Positions 24,585-34,639 of a stretch of 34,870 bases of DNA are shown in pieces. The translations under genes were made by a program, and so were the position numbers. The notes beneath the pieces were generated by a model. The model was not told the origin of the DNA, did no database searches, and saw nothing but the letters and a program-made list of their open reading frames with translations. The stretch comes from Perkinsus olseni (lineage: Eukaryota > Perkinsozoa > Perkinsida): contig JABANN010000367.1 in the NCBI GenBank assembly GCA_013115125.1, positions 1 to 34,870 on the forward strand, written 5' to 3'. Numbering within the stretch: position 1 is the stretch's first letter; each line of letters begins with the position of its first letter.

Positions 24585-25365
24585 ATGATCTCTCAGATGC
24601 CTTCCATCACGCATTGCATCATCGTCATGGGGTTCGCGTTAATGTCGAACCTCCCGTTCAGCATAGCTCTTCGTGCAAGACGCGCTGCTCCCGACATTCT
24701 GTGCTCCTTTGTGAACGACAAGCTCAATACAGCCTCAGCTTCGTTCTACTTCATCGTTGAGAAGGAGACCATGCCGAGAACATCGCACATTACTTGTCCG
24801 GATTTCGGTGATGATGGCGACCAGCACCGGACGTTCACGTCGGAATTGTAAGGCCCCGCCTCCGTTCGCGCCTTGTCGGTATCTTTCTTCCCGTTGTAGC
24901 TCAGGGCATCCCAGCGCTCTTGCTTCGTACTACGTCCCTGGGCCAATGATGGAGCATGATATTCAAACTATGAAGCTGTATGAATTCAAAGCACCCCCTC
25001 CTAATGATACTGGCTTGGACCCGCTGGGCAAGACTATCCAAGCGCCTCCTGAGCTGCTACCAAGTTACCCACATTCAGCTGCTACGGTCTGGGAGATGAA
25101 GCTTATCTCGTTTGGCGATCTGGGAGACAAGAAGGCCTGTCTCGCTACTATGGCGTCCATCAAGTTGAGGTATCATACGTTCACTGCTTTCTGTGATGCA
25201 TACCGTAACGTTTCCAACTCTGCTGTGGAGGCTGCCAGGAACCAAACGTGGCACTTCTGGGATAAGGGAGAGGAGCATATTGAGGTCTTCCCTCCTTTGG
25301 GTAACCTCGAAGGAATGTCCGAACAGGACAAGTTCATCGCTCTTGCTCATCCGATCTACCACTAG
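24585..25365 (+). CDS. Secreted protein family, paralogue 3 (unknown function)
   Basis: Exons 24585-24847 and 24900-25365 join to 242 residues. The start was chosen by homology to paralogue 2, whose hydrophobic signal segment (HCIIVM...) aligns directly; an in-frame ATG at 24483 would add 34 residues. Cys pair (ILCSF...ITCPDFG), HPSALASYYVPG, MKLYEFKAPPPND, a variable segment and the conserved C-terminal block follow as in paralogue 2. It is much closer to paralogue 2 than to paralogue 1, and the intron sits at the same codon and phase in both, so the 2/3 duplication is the more recent. Confidence 0.75.
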
Positions 25366-25424
25366 TGTTCAACTAGGTGTTTGATGTTGTGTGTATATCC
25401 TTCTTTTGTGTTGATGACGTGGCT

Positions 25425-25862
25425 TCAATGGAGAAGGTGATGAGAGTATCCTCCGAGGTGTCTGAACCCATTACGAGATGTGGTCTGAAACTTTGGGGTT
25501 ATACTCAGTAGGGTACTAGAAGGTATCCCTAGACATTCCGTCTCGTAACTCGTCTCAGTTGGAGCTAGCGGCGAGAAAGACACGATATTCCAAATTTGTT
25601 TGGCGGACTTGTATAGCATAGGGGTGAACCCTGTTGGTAGCAGCCCATACCGTATGCTGGGCTCACAGTTGAACTGCCGTTTCTACAGCGTACTGAGGGT
25701 TCCATGTTGCCGTAAAGGATGCACCTGGGGCGTTTCGCTTACGATGACGGCGATTCGGAAAACATTCATGCCACTAAAAGTCAGTTCCATCTTGTTCGCG
25801 GTGAAGACTGGCACGAGTGATGCTGTAAAGACTGTAAATAGAAGCAGAGGTTTCCGAGCTAC
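25425..25862 (-). pseudogene. Possible broken gene or exon with hydrophobic N-terminal stretch
   Basis: The minus strand from 25862 to 25425 is open apart from one in-frame TAG near 25694. It begins after a CTAG acceptor-like sequence with a hydrophobic, signal-peptide-like run and ends in a His-rich tail. No ATG precedes it in frame. Either an exon ending in a small unusual intron or a pseudogene would fit. The product is unrecognised, and the plus-strand frame over the same DNA looks less protein-like. Confidence 0.3.
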
Positions 25863-25865
25863 CTA

Positions 25866-26477
25866 GGGAGCACAGCGATCTGTACTCGAGATTCACTCAA
25901 CATGCGCCTTCCCTTTGCTGCTATCAGCCAGTACACAGTTAGTGTAGGAGAAGCCGCTTGTTTCACTGCTGATCATCAAGAGCACCGTTGTTATCATACT
26001 GTAAATGAAATCTCGAAGTTTTCTGTGGCACGAAACGACCGTCATGATCAGCACAGGTGCGAGGCAGCATGACCGTGAGTTCTACTGAAGGGTGAGCATT
26101 TGGACTCGCCCTCTGCTCTTCCATGCTTGCCACCACTTATTAACTATTCCCTTCAACTTCAAAAATGTCAGTAGAGACCGTCAGTGATCGTTCAATGATC
26201 GAAAACGCGGGAGCTCTGACCGCGTTAAAATTTAATGCTCAACCCTCGGTCGCGAGGCACCGTCTAACTGGATGTTCTTAGACATGCTTTTCCACCTATA
26301 TTTCCTTCTAATATATCAGCTGAGGCCTCCAATGGGAGTAGGTCTAGATCACAAGTTTGGGGATCGATGGTAGCGCGCGATGTTGAAATCGATCACGCGA
26401 TCGATTTGAGAGGAGATAGGTGTATGGGGCCCTCCGCTCTACCGAGTCCAGCAACAAGTCACTGTTGACTACTTAAC
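25866..26477. other. Intergenic region upstream of eL27
   Basis: No gene seen. An imperfect palindrome with two ATCGAT arms lies at 26388-26405, about 75 bases before the eL27 start, and may be a promoter element. Confidence 0.35.
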
Positions 26478-27062
26478 ATGGGAAAGTTGTAAGTCTGGGT
26501 GGGTGGGTGAGGCTCTTCGACATACCTGTCGTCTCGTGTAGCAATACCATAACTTTCGTTACTTTTCAGCCTCCGTGCCGGACGTGTTGTTGTCCTTCTG
26601 AACGGTCGCCAGGCCGGTCACAAGGCCGTGATCGCCAAGGTCAGCGAGAACGGCACCAAGAGCCATCCCTATGGTCACTGCCTTGTCGTTGGCATTGAGA
26701 AGCACCCTCAATCCGTCACTAAGAAGATGAGCATGAAGAAGCAGGACAAGCGCTCTAGGGTCAAGACCTTCGTCAAGTACGTCAACTTCAACCATCTCAT
26801 TGCCACCAGGTAATATTTGAAAGGGAGTGGGGGATGGATGGTATCAGGAAGACGCTGTTCGTGTAGGTATACCCTTCCTCATGACATTGATGGCAAATCC
26901 CTGGTCTCTGACGAGCAAATGCAGACTGTTGACGGCAGGAAGCAGGCTAAGTTGAGCTTCTCTAAGTTGATGAAGGAGAAGTTCCAGAGGCCTTCGCTCG
27001 AGAAGAGCGGCAACAAGCCTTCTAAGGACCTCGTCTTCCTCAGGAGGAAGCTCCGCTTCTAA
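26478..27062 (+). CDS. RPL27: Cytosolic large-subunit ribosomal protein eL27
   Basis: Exons 26478-26488, 26570-26809 and 26867-27062 join to 148 residues (usual length about 136). The first exon is only 11 bases and encodes Met-Gly-Lys plus two bases, followed by an 81-nt intron, a layout common for ribosomal protein genes. Family blocks seen: the KOW-like GRVVVLLNGRQAGHKAVI, then KSHPYGHCLVVGIEKHP, KKMSMKKQDKRSRVKTFVKYVN, NHLIATRY and the C-terminal LRRKLRF, matching the eL27 ending KLRF. Structural protein of the 60S subunit. Confidence 0.95.
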
Positions 27063-27302
27063 GTTGCTCAGAAGGGCAGCAGTTGACAGCAATGATGGGT
27101 TGTTGACGATAGTGATACTGAAACAGTCGCTGGGTCTCGAAGGAAGACGTTCGAGTGTCGTGTTGTAGTTAAAAGTAGTATCTTTCAATACAGGGGTCCT
27201 GTTCTGCCGGTCATCTGCTGCATCATCATGTTAATACCATCATCAACTTTACCGGGAAGATACTCTTTAACATTACGCAAAGCATGCTGTTCATCATGGG
27301 TC

Positions 27303-29252
27303 ATGGGACAGCGTCGATGGTGTCACTACAGCAGCAGCAATGATGCCTTCCCCGGCTCCAAACGCAGCGGTATAGAGTAGGTTTTGGTAGGTGTTGGTGG
27401 TGGTGTGGTAGAGATCGTTGTAGGTATCAAAGTGTCGGAGGGTATCAGAATTTTCTAATGACGGAATCGTTGCCGTACGCGGTACCACGGAACCAGAACT
27501 CCCCTATCTCCCCTCCATACGGGTTGTATCCTGAGCTCATCAGCGGAACAGCTTTCACTGCGCCACGAAATTCCAACTACTACACATGGACTTACAGGAA
27601 GTATCCTAGTGTTAGTCAGCTCAGTCGGCTGGATGATGGTGGTGGTGGTGGTAGTATTTATAGGAAATACCAGGGCAGTGAAAAGTAATGAAAAAATGTG
27701 AAAGATACTACCGTACTAGCGATGCTCAGTTTTTATGCTACCTCAACGGCTTCAACCTCTGCGGAGGAGTTCACGCCCGAGCCCTACAGATTCAAGGCCA
27801 CTGAGCAGGCGCAGGGCCTTGGGGACAAACAGGTTGACTGGATCGACTCTCTCTTTACCATTGCCTACCATAAGGGAGCTGCTTGTGGGGTGTATGATTT
27901 TGATAAGGACATGTCGAGCGAGATGAGAGTGTTCATGCATCATGATGCTGATGTCATGCTGCTGCCGAGAGAGAACGTGTTAAATATACGTAAGAAGGTG
28001 GTGGTAGGACGAGGTTTATCGCGGAAAAGTAGGTACGGAATTGGGAGTGTTGAGGGCTGGTCCCAGAGAGATGGTACTGCTGCCGAGAGGGATCAAGTTT
28101 ACTGTTGATAAAGTGGACGACGGCCGAGCGAGGGGGTAGTAATGGTGGTGGAAATTTTATGCTACTTTTACGACTATAACCTCCAGGTACTTTCTGGAGA
28201 ACTTTGGGGCGCCATTCAAGATTCCCGATCTGGGGCCCGTAGGCATCACGTCCGGGTTGGCTCATCCAAGGCATTTCAGAGCGCCAACAGCATCATCAGT
28301 CGAGGCAGGGGACGACCAGCAACGACACTTGGAATTGATCTCCAAGTTCAATGGCTCGGTGTAGTTGCTGGGGAGAGGTTGGGCTGGTGGGTTGGGAAGA
28401 TAGATTCATAGATGTATCTTTCGTTTTTACCTAGATATCTTTATATTCCTGTTGGTATCTTTTGTTCCTGTTGGTATCTTTTGTTCCTGTTGGTATCTTT
28501 TGTTCATGTAGGTATCTTTTGTTCATGTTGGTATCTTTTGTTTCTTTAGGTATCTTTCAAGGTTGAACAAGACCCCTTATGATGTAGTTGGATGGTTTGG
28601 TAATTATTATCCTACAGTGTATGACCTTGGATTGTTCATGGCTATTAATACCGTAACTTACGATCATCCTGATCCTAGTATTGGGGTAGTGCTACAATCA
28701 CCATCGCTATCGTATGCCCCGGGTACGGCAAATATTGACTTTGTCATTTTCCCACCCCGATGGTTGACATCAGAAAACACCTTCCGCCCGCCGTGGTTCC
28801 ACAGAAACGTAATAACCCATACGAGGGGGTCTTGTGAGCTTATCATCTTCCTTCAGGTTATGTCTGAATTCATGGGCCTTCTTTACGGTGGTTATGATGC
28901 CAAGCAAGGGTTCGAACCGGGTTGCAGTTCCATCCACAATAAGCTGTCTCCGCACGGTCCCGACCGGGCTACTGCTGTTGGTAGTAGTAATGATGGTCAG
29001 CCTGAGAGGTATCATGGTACTCTGGCGTTTATGTGGGAATCTGACGAGGCCTGGATACCGACCGAGCAAGCCTTGGGTGTGCTCAAAGATGATACCTACA
29101 TCGACTGTTGGGTCGGCGATGGTGGTGATGAGCAATGGGAGAGGTGGGGAGGTCTTGAGGTGGCTATTGGTAGTGTCAGTATCATCAGGTTCGACCCCAC
29201 AAGAAGGCCGGCTCATCCCGACAGATTGGCATTTGACCCGAACGAAGTTTGA
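27303..29252 (+). CDS. HGD: Homogentisate 1,2-dioxygenase, with His-to-Phe change at the catalytic-base position
   Basis: Exons 27303-27319, 27424-27684, 27730-27989, 28033-28135, 28187-28360, 28550-28808 and 28857-29252 join to 489 residues (human HGD is 445). The first exon is the least certain. Known role: Fe(II) ring cleavage of homogentisate to maleylacetoacetate in tyrosine/phenylalanine breakdown. Seen: N-terminal NQNSPISPPYGLYPELISGTAF, then FGAPFKIPDLGP, DHPDPSIGVV, DFVIFPPRW and HRN-VMSEFMG, which holds the Fe-ligand His and Glu. HNKLSPHGPD holds the third Fe-ligand His. The WHGNY block, whose His is the proposed catalytic base (His292 in human), reads WFGNY here. The C-terminus is longer and diverged. 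Introns are 43-51 nt except the repeat-filled 28361-28549 and the first. Confidence 0.9.
28434..28557 (+). repeat. Intronic tandem repeat of ~19 bp copying the 3' splice junction
   Basis: Six or so copies of a 19-bp unit (GTATCTTTTGTTCCTGTTG and variants) fill the end of HGD intron 5. The last unit ends TTTCTTTAG, the acceptor, and the next exon itself starts GTATCTTT, the head of the same unit. One internal unit ends TGTAG, a possible decoy acceptor. Confidence 0.85.
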
Positions 29253-29422
29253 CTGTTGTAGCTGCTCGTCTTTGTTTCAGAGGGAGGGTTCCTCCTGGAC
29301 GGGTGATTGTGAATTGGAGTTGTTTTACCTCTAGGCGATAGGTTGAGACATGTTGTTATCATCATCATCAGAAGCAGTGGTCAGTGCTAACCTGAATTTT
29401 TCTCACCACTAGTTGCCGTCGG

Positions 29423-30456
29423 TTGTGTTGCCCTTTGGGAATCTTCCTTTCTCCTTGGTTCCCCTCTATCCTGATGACCTCAACTTCATCATCGTCAGCG
29501 GTGACCTCAGAAGCCCCCTTTGCTGCTGATGAAGGTCACGAGGAGGTGCCGAGTGCTACCATCAAGTTCCTGGGCAGAGACATCCCTCGTCACCGCGTGG
29601 AGAACGTGTTCAAGGGGGCTCTGGGAGGCTTTGTGCTGCTCAATGCCGTTATGGTAATAATAACAACAGCAACATGAACTTGATGATGATGCTGCTCCTG
29701 TTCGCCATTTCTCCCTCCCTGATCTCTCCATTACAATTTCAGTCTCATCAATGTGAATAGTCTCTCTTGTCATCCAAGAAAATTGAGATTCGCTATTTGT
29801 AAAACCCCATGGTCAACCTTAGATACCCTTAGTTGTGCCCAAGCTGTCCCGTCGTTATCGCGGCCCACCCTACCTCCCATCGACCGCTAAGAGCCTCGAC
29901 GCTATCTTCAACCGTCTGCTGCCGCGCTCGGGCGTCACCCCGGCCAAGTCCACTTTCCTGGACCTCGGGAGTGGCGACGGCAGGCTGGTCATCGCTGCTG
30001 CTTCGAAGGGCAACTTCCGTCGGGCTGCGGGCATCGAGCTGAATCCATGGCTGGTGCTTTTGTCGAAGATAAAAGCATCCACAACATCAGGAGTGGGCGT
30101 GGCGCCTCATTTTTACTGGGCTAACGCTTTTGATGCTGGCCTTATACGAAAGATAGACCCGCAGGTGGTGACGCTGTACGGCAGACCGGGTAGGTGGGAG
30201 GGTGGGTATGGCCGGCTGATGATGGTGTTGTTGGCTAGGTGACGGTGTGATGTCTAAATATGGCGAAGTACTGGAGGAGGCCCTCTCGTCTAAGGGTGGC
30301 GTAGTAATTTCTAATAAGTTTGGTATCCCGGGTTGGGGCCAGCGCTTGATAGGAGAGGCTGAGGGAGTCAAGATGTATAAGATACCTCCACAAGAACAGC
30401 ACGATGGTGATGGTACGAGCGATGCTGCCACCGAGCGAGAGAGAATGAAGGGTTAG
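29423..30456 (+). CDS. FAM173/ATPSCKMT-like mitochondrial protein-lysine methyltransferase
   Basis: Exons 29423-29653, 29823-30189 and 30239-30456 join to 271 residues; a start at 29474 would give 254. Family members are membrane-anchored mitochondrial methyltransferases, known to modify lysine in ATP synthase subunit c or the ADP/ATP carrier. Seen: a hydrophobic anchor (GALGGFVLLNAVM) before the catalytic part, then the family's PPYLPS entry, the SAM-binding motif DLGSGDGRLVIAA, the ELNPWLVLLSK block, a FYWANAFD stretch and a C-terminal Rossmann strand with VVISNKFGIPGW. A basic RRYRG follows the anchor. The substrate is inferred. The first intron (169 nt) is longer than the typical 50. Confidence 0.85.
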
Positions 30457-30527
30457 TTTCTGTCCATGACCACTGTAGTGTCTACAACAGCATCAAGATT
30501 ATTATTTTCAGTTGTTGTTTCACTTCG

Positions 30528-32493
30528 ATGCTCGCCTCTCATCGTATGCTACCGCTAAGGGCCGCGACCGGCTTAGCAAGACTGCAACATCCGTGCAGGA
30601 TACGGAAAATAAGATACTTCTGCTCCACCGCTTCCCGACTCCCGTTGACGATGTGAGTGGTTTCCTCTCTCCACCATCACCGAGTTCTCCTCAGGTTCAC
30701 GGATGATCAGGAGTTACTCCGCAGTACCGTCCGCACCTTCGCCAACGATGTCATCGGGCCGTTGGTGAGTAAGATGGACGAGGAATCCTGCATGGACGAC
30801 AGCCTCGTCCAAGCCCTTTTCGATAACGGCTTTATGGGTATGGAAATAGAGGCCAGTAGAGGTGGCAGCGAGCTGGGCTTTGTAGAGGCATTGATAGCGA
30901 TCGAGGAGATCTCGAGAGTTGATCCTGCTGTTGGAGCGATGATTGATATCCACAACACCCTCATACCGAGATCGATCCATCTGTATGGCAATGATTATCA
31001 GAAAGACACTTGGTTACCGAGGTTAGCTCAGGATACTGTGGGGGCCTTTGCCATCTCTGAGGCGGGCGCTGGTTCGGATGCTTTTGCATTGAAAACTACA
31101 GCGACTAAGGTGCCCGGTGGTTGGACTATTAATGGCGATAAGTTATGGATTAGCAACTCGAGGGAGGCGGGCTTGTTTCTTCTCTTTGCCACTGTTGATC
31201 GGTCTCTCGGCCACAAGGGCATCACAGCTTTCCTTTTACCGAAGTATGAGGATGGTGCAGGTGCCAGTGTAAGAGAGGGGTTCACTATCGGCCCGCCTGA
31301 GAAGAAGCTAGGGATCAAGGCATCGAGTAGTATGGGGTGGTCGGGGTGATAAATAATTTCGCAACTCAGAATTGATTCTTATGTGTCTAATGCGGTTCCA
31401 GAATCGACCGTGGATCTCAGAATCGGGTTGTTGAACACCTCCGTTATTACTGGTTGGCTGCAGGTACGTGTCCGCTCAACTTTGATAATGTGTTTTTGCC
31501 GGATAACTCCTTGCTGGGCGAAGTTGGGGAGGGCTATAAAGTGGCCATGTCCCTTCTGAATGAGGGAAGAATTGGTATTGCTGCGCAGATGTTGGGGATA
31601 GCCAAAGCTGCTATCGGCCATTCTATTCGGTAGTGGTGATGGTGATGGTGATGGTGATGACGAAGGTGGTTGGTATGTGATGGTGGTGGTAGGTACATGA
31701 GTGAGAGGAAGCAGTTTGATAGGAGCTTGATGGACTTCCAGGGGATGAGGTTCCAGTTGGCCGAGTTGCAGGCGGAGATCTATGCCGCGCATCTGCTGGT
31801 GTAATACTCATACTGCTCCTGTTGATGATTAGTGGATGGAGTGGTATGGAGGAAGGAACCATTCCTTCACCCGTTCCTTTGTTGGGATAATCACCTTCTA
31901 CTTTCTCGCTAGTAGGATTCATCGACAACGACCATTGTTATTGTTATTACCACTGCTGCTTCAACTGTGGGGATGGCGAGCGTCTCGTGACTAGTCCGAT
32001 ATCATTACCAGCAGACCCGTCTTTGTTCCCCTAACGACGAGGGAATCATCTTTTTCATTCTCCGTAGTAAAAGTCTCAGACAGCAGCACTACTGGGATGC
32101 AGGACGAGTGGTTGATAAATGATCAATTTCATTACTCTACTGTCCTTTTCCCGACCTTGATGTTACCGACGCCCCTTCTGCTAGGCCCGGTAAAATATCT
32201 GTATTCCTCTCAGGTACAACGCTGCTGCCTTGAAGATCATGGTTGACAAGGGTGAGTTGGCTAGCAAAGATATCATCCTCGAGTGTAGCGCGGCGAAGTT
32301 GAAGGCGTCCAGGGTTGCTGAGGAGGCTGCCAGCAAGGGCATCGAGTGGTTGGGGGGTGTTGGTTACACGAAGGACTACCCCCTGGAGAAGTTGTATAGG
32401 GACGCTAAGATTGGGCAGATCTATGAGGGTACGTCCAATATACAATTAGAGACCATTGCGAAGGAGATTATCAAACGGCAGAAGAATGAGTAG
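30528..32493 (+). CDS. ACADSB: Short/branched-chain acyl-CoA dehydrogenase, mitochondrial
   Basis: Exons 30528-30652, 30695-31326, 31464-31629, 31693-31800 and 32214-32493 join to 436 residues, the usual length. This FAD enzyme introduces the alpha-beta double bond in 2-methylbutyryl-CoA (isoleucine breakdown) or short-chain acyl-CoA and passes electrons to ETF. Seen: an Arg-rich presequence (about residues 1-40), the N-terminal helical domain, the FAD/substrate motif [38 protein letters not shown], the flavin-binding [22 protein letters not shown] and the catalytic-base motif [14 protein letters not shown] and ACADS are hard to separate by eye; the EGTSNIQ and KLGIKASST features fit either. 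The fourth intron (413 nt) is the longest in the window and shows no recognisable content. Confidence 0.88.
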
Positions 32494-32676
32494 TTTTTTG
32501 AGTCGTCATCTCACGTGAATTTTTTGAATTTGATTTTTTGCGGTGGCGGTCATGTTAAGGGTTGATTACAGACTGAGTAGTGTTTGCTCACCACATTTCC
32601 CCCAAATCGTTCTTGAGTTGTTGGTAGTACCGCCTCACTTTGCAGGGTTTCATCCTTTTCCTCTACCTTCTTCGCG

Positions 32677-33987
32677 ATGTCGGCTGTTGTTACCGGTTGT
32701 ATCATTGGCAGCTTCCCTCTAGACAGCACCCCGCAACTGCTGCGCTACCACACCGATCACATACCCAAGCCCATCCCTCATGACACCTTCGATACGGTCG
32801 TGGCTGGTGCAACCTTGCAGGATGATATGATGGTTGGAAATGAGGACGAGGGCGCATCTTCCAGTACTTCTGGGATTGAGGCGATGGTAGGTTGGTTGGC
32901 TTTGAACGCTTTATAGAATTCTGAGGGTGATTCAGGTTAGCGGACTGGGTGAGGCCTTGGCGAAAGAAGCGGAGTTTTACTCGGACCGTTTGGTAGTGGC
33001 GATGGTATCCTAGTTGCTGTTGCTGATTATTGTTGTTGTCAGAGTTCTGTCAAGTTGTCAGTATCAGCCAGCATGATACCATCTCAACTCACATCAAAGG
33101 GGACACTGCGACGTACTGCGATGAGGATGCTTCTGTTGAGGTACCTCAATCATCCCACCGCCCCAGCCGTCACTATTGGTAGTACCATAAAAGGCCAGAA
33201 TCCCAGTTGACTATCTTCTCTTCAGGTCTGCTGCCGTCATCAACGTCCCCATCTACATGCTATGTTGGGGAAGGAGGAGCTCTCCTCACGTCAAGACTGT
33301 CGAACATTGAACTTCTTTCCCTCGGCGTTAAACCTGGCGAAAAACTGACGGGAGAAGTAACGCACGTTTCCGGTACAAGTATTGGTGTGACGGTACTCGG
33401 GACTTGGCCGGCAACCATCCCTAGCGGTAACATGCTCTCTGATTGGACGTATGATGAGGGCGAGGCTACTTGGAAAAGGCAGCCCCCTGCTGCTGCTGTT
33501 GTGAAGAAGGGTGGGACGTGGGCGTCCTTGGAGGTGGTCACCTCAGTTTGTTTTTTTCTCAGGCACTCGTGTCACCTTCTTCGTGGACTCAGTGGTCACT
33601 GGTAGTGGTAGTGCTGCTGCCACAAACGACAATGACGATGATTCCTATGATTGGGATGCCTCCCAGACCGGTGGCAACAGAGGGTGTTACGGCGTTGGTG
33701 GTGTGGAGGAAGATGATGTTGATGCTACTTTCACGAGGAAGTGGGCAGCTGCCACCAAGGCGATCGAGGCCGACCCTAACGCCACGTCGTTTCGAAGTCT
33801 GGTGACGTCGAAGAAGATTCGGGACACTACGACGGTCATCTCCGCTGAGAGTACTTTTACTATCATTGGCGCTTTACTCGAGCCAGCCGGTGCTGGCGCG
33901 GTGGCGGCTAAGGGGAGAACGGCCGAGCTTGAGAAGGTGGAAGATGGCGAGGAGGATGAGGGCGAGAAGGTGACGAAGAAGAGAAAA

Positions 33988-34020
<33 letters not shown>

Positions 34021-34113
34021 GAGGAGGAGGAGGAAACAGAGGTGTCTCCTAAGGCCAGTAAAACTGTGAAGATTGAAAAGAAGCATAAGAAGCATCGAAA
34101 GTTGAGTCATTGA
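32677..34113 (+). CDS. S1/OB-fold nuclear protein, possibly RNA polymerase I RPA43-like
   Basis: Exons 32677-32886, 32936-32987, 33043-33168, 33226-33510 and 33563-34113 join in frame to 407 residues. Seen: an N-terminal region with FPLD and a PLLRYH-like stretch; an S1-like OB strand set (PGEKLTGEVTHVSGTSIGVTVLGTWPATIP) near residues 160-190, followed by WTYDEGEATW and GTRVTFFVDSV; a low-complexity acidic segment; and a Lys/Glu-rich tail with 11 consecutive His. S1 domain order and the basic tail recall RPA43/Rpb7-type stalk subunits, but sequence similarity by eye is weak. Exon 3-4 junctions are the least certain, because a second frame at 33226 is also open. Nucleolar localisation is inferred from the KKRK and KKHKKHRK tail. 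Confidence 0.55.
33988..34020 (+). repeat. (CAT)11 coding for 11 His
   Basis: Perfect CAT triplet run inside the last exon of the S1-like gene, between basic and acidic stretches. Confidence 0.95.
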
Positions 34114-34639
34114 TAATAACGTTCATAAGTTGACTGAGTCACCAACGTCGTGGTACAGCGGTATTTGCGTTGTTAGTAGTAAACGAGAGCAACTCAGTCA
34201 CTGGATTCAACCCCTGAACAGGTGGAAGCAGCCCGAGGCCTTGTGAAAGCGGTGAGGGGATCCTGCACGTCAATCCCCGACAGAAGATTGCCATGTTTAT
34301 CACCCAGGCATCTTCGTTGTTGTGTAATTCTCAAGTATGCCAACCCATGATCAACCTAAGATATGATATGGCCACCTGTAATACTTAGAAAAGGCGTGAG
34401 TGTAGATGAAGCCTTGGCTGGGTAACCTGCTCTTACCAATGCTCAACAAGCCCCGGTATCTCCTGCCGGTAGTGGCATTCGTCATTAGCCTTCTGTTGAG
34501 ACATCCCCGCGAAGGTAAAAATGCTCCGACGTGAGCGTTCTGCTTGTCTAACCCTCACCCTCGGGCCAGGGTGCTTTGAGGCTGCCCCCTGTAGGTGGGT
34601 AAAGAAAGCACTATCCTTCACTCTTTCGACACCATTTTC
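34114..34639. other. Intergenic region
   Basis: No open frame, RNA gene or repeat that I can support. It probably holds the 3' UTR of the S1-like gene. Confidence 0.4.

Noticed and set aside
28434-28557. CRISPR-like or minisatellite array of independent meaning
   Set aside because: The 19-bp units have no spacers and clearly copy the adjoining splice junction.
31801-32213. snoRNA inside the long ACADSB intron
   Set aside because: A C-box-like sequence is present near its start, but there is no paired D box or terminal stem.
33988-34020. Cloning-vector His tag
   Set aside because: Eleven CAT codons lie inside a longer natural low-complexity tail with no vector sequence around it.
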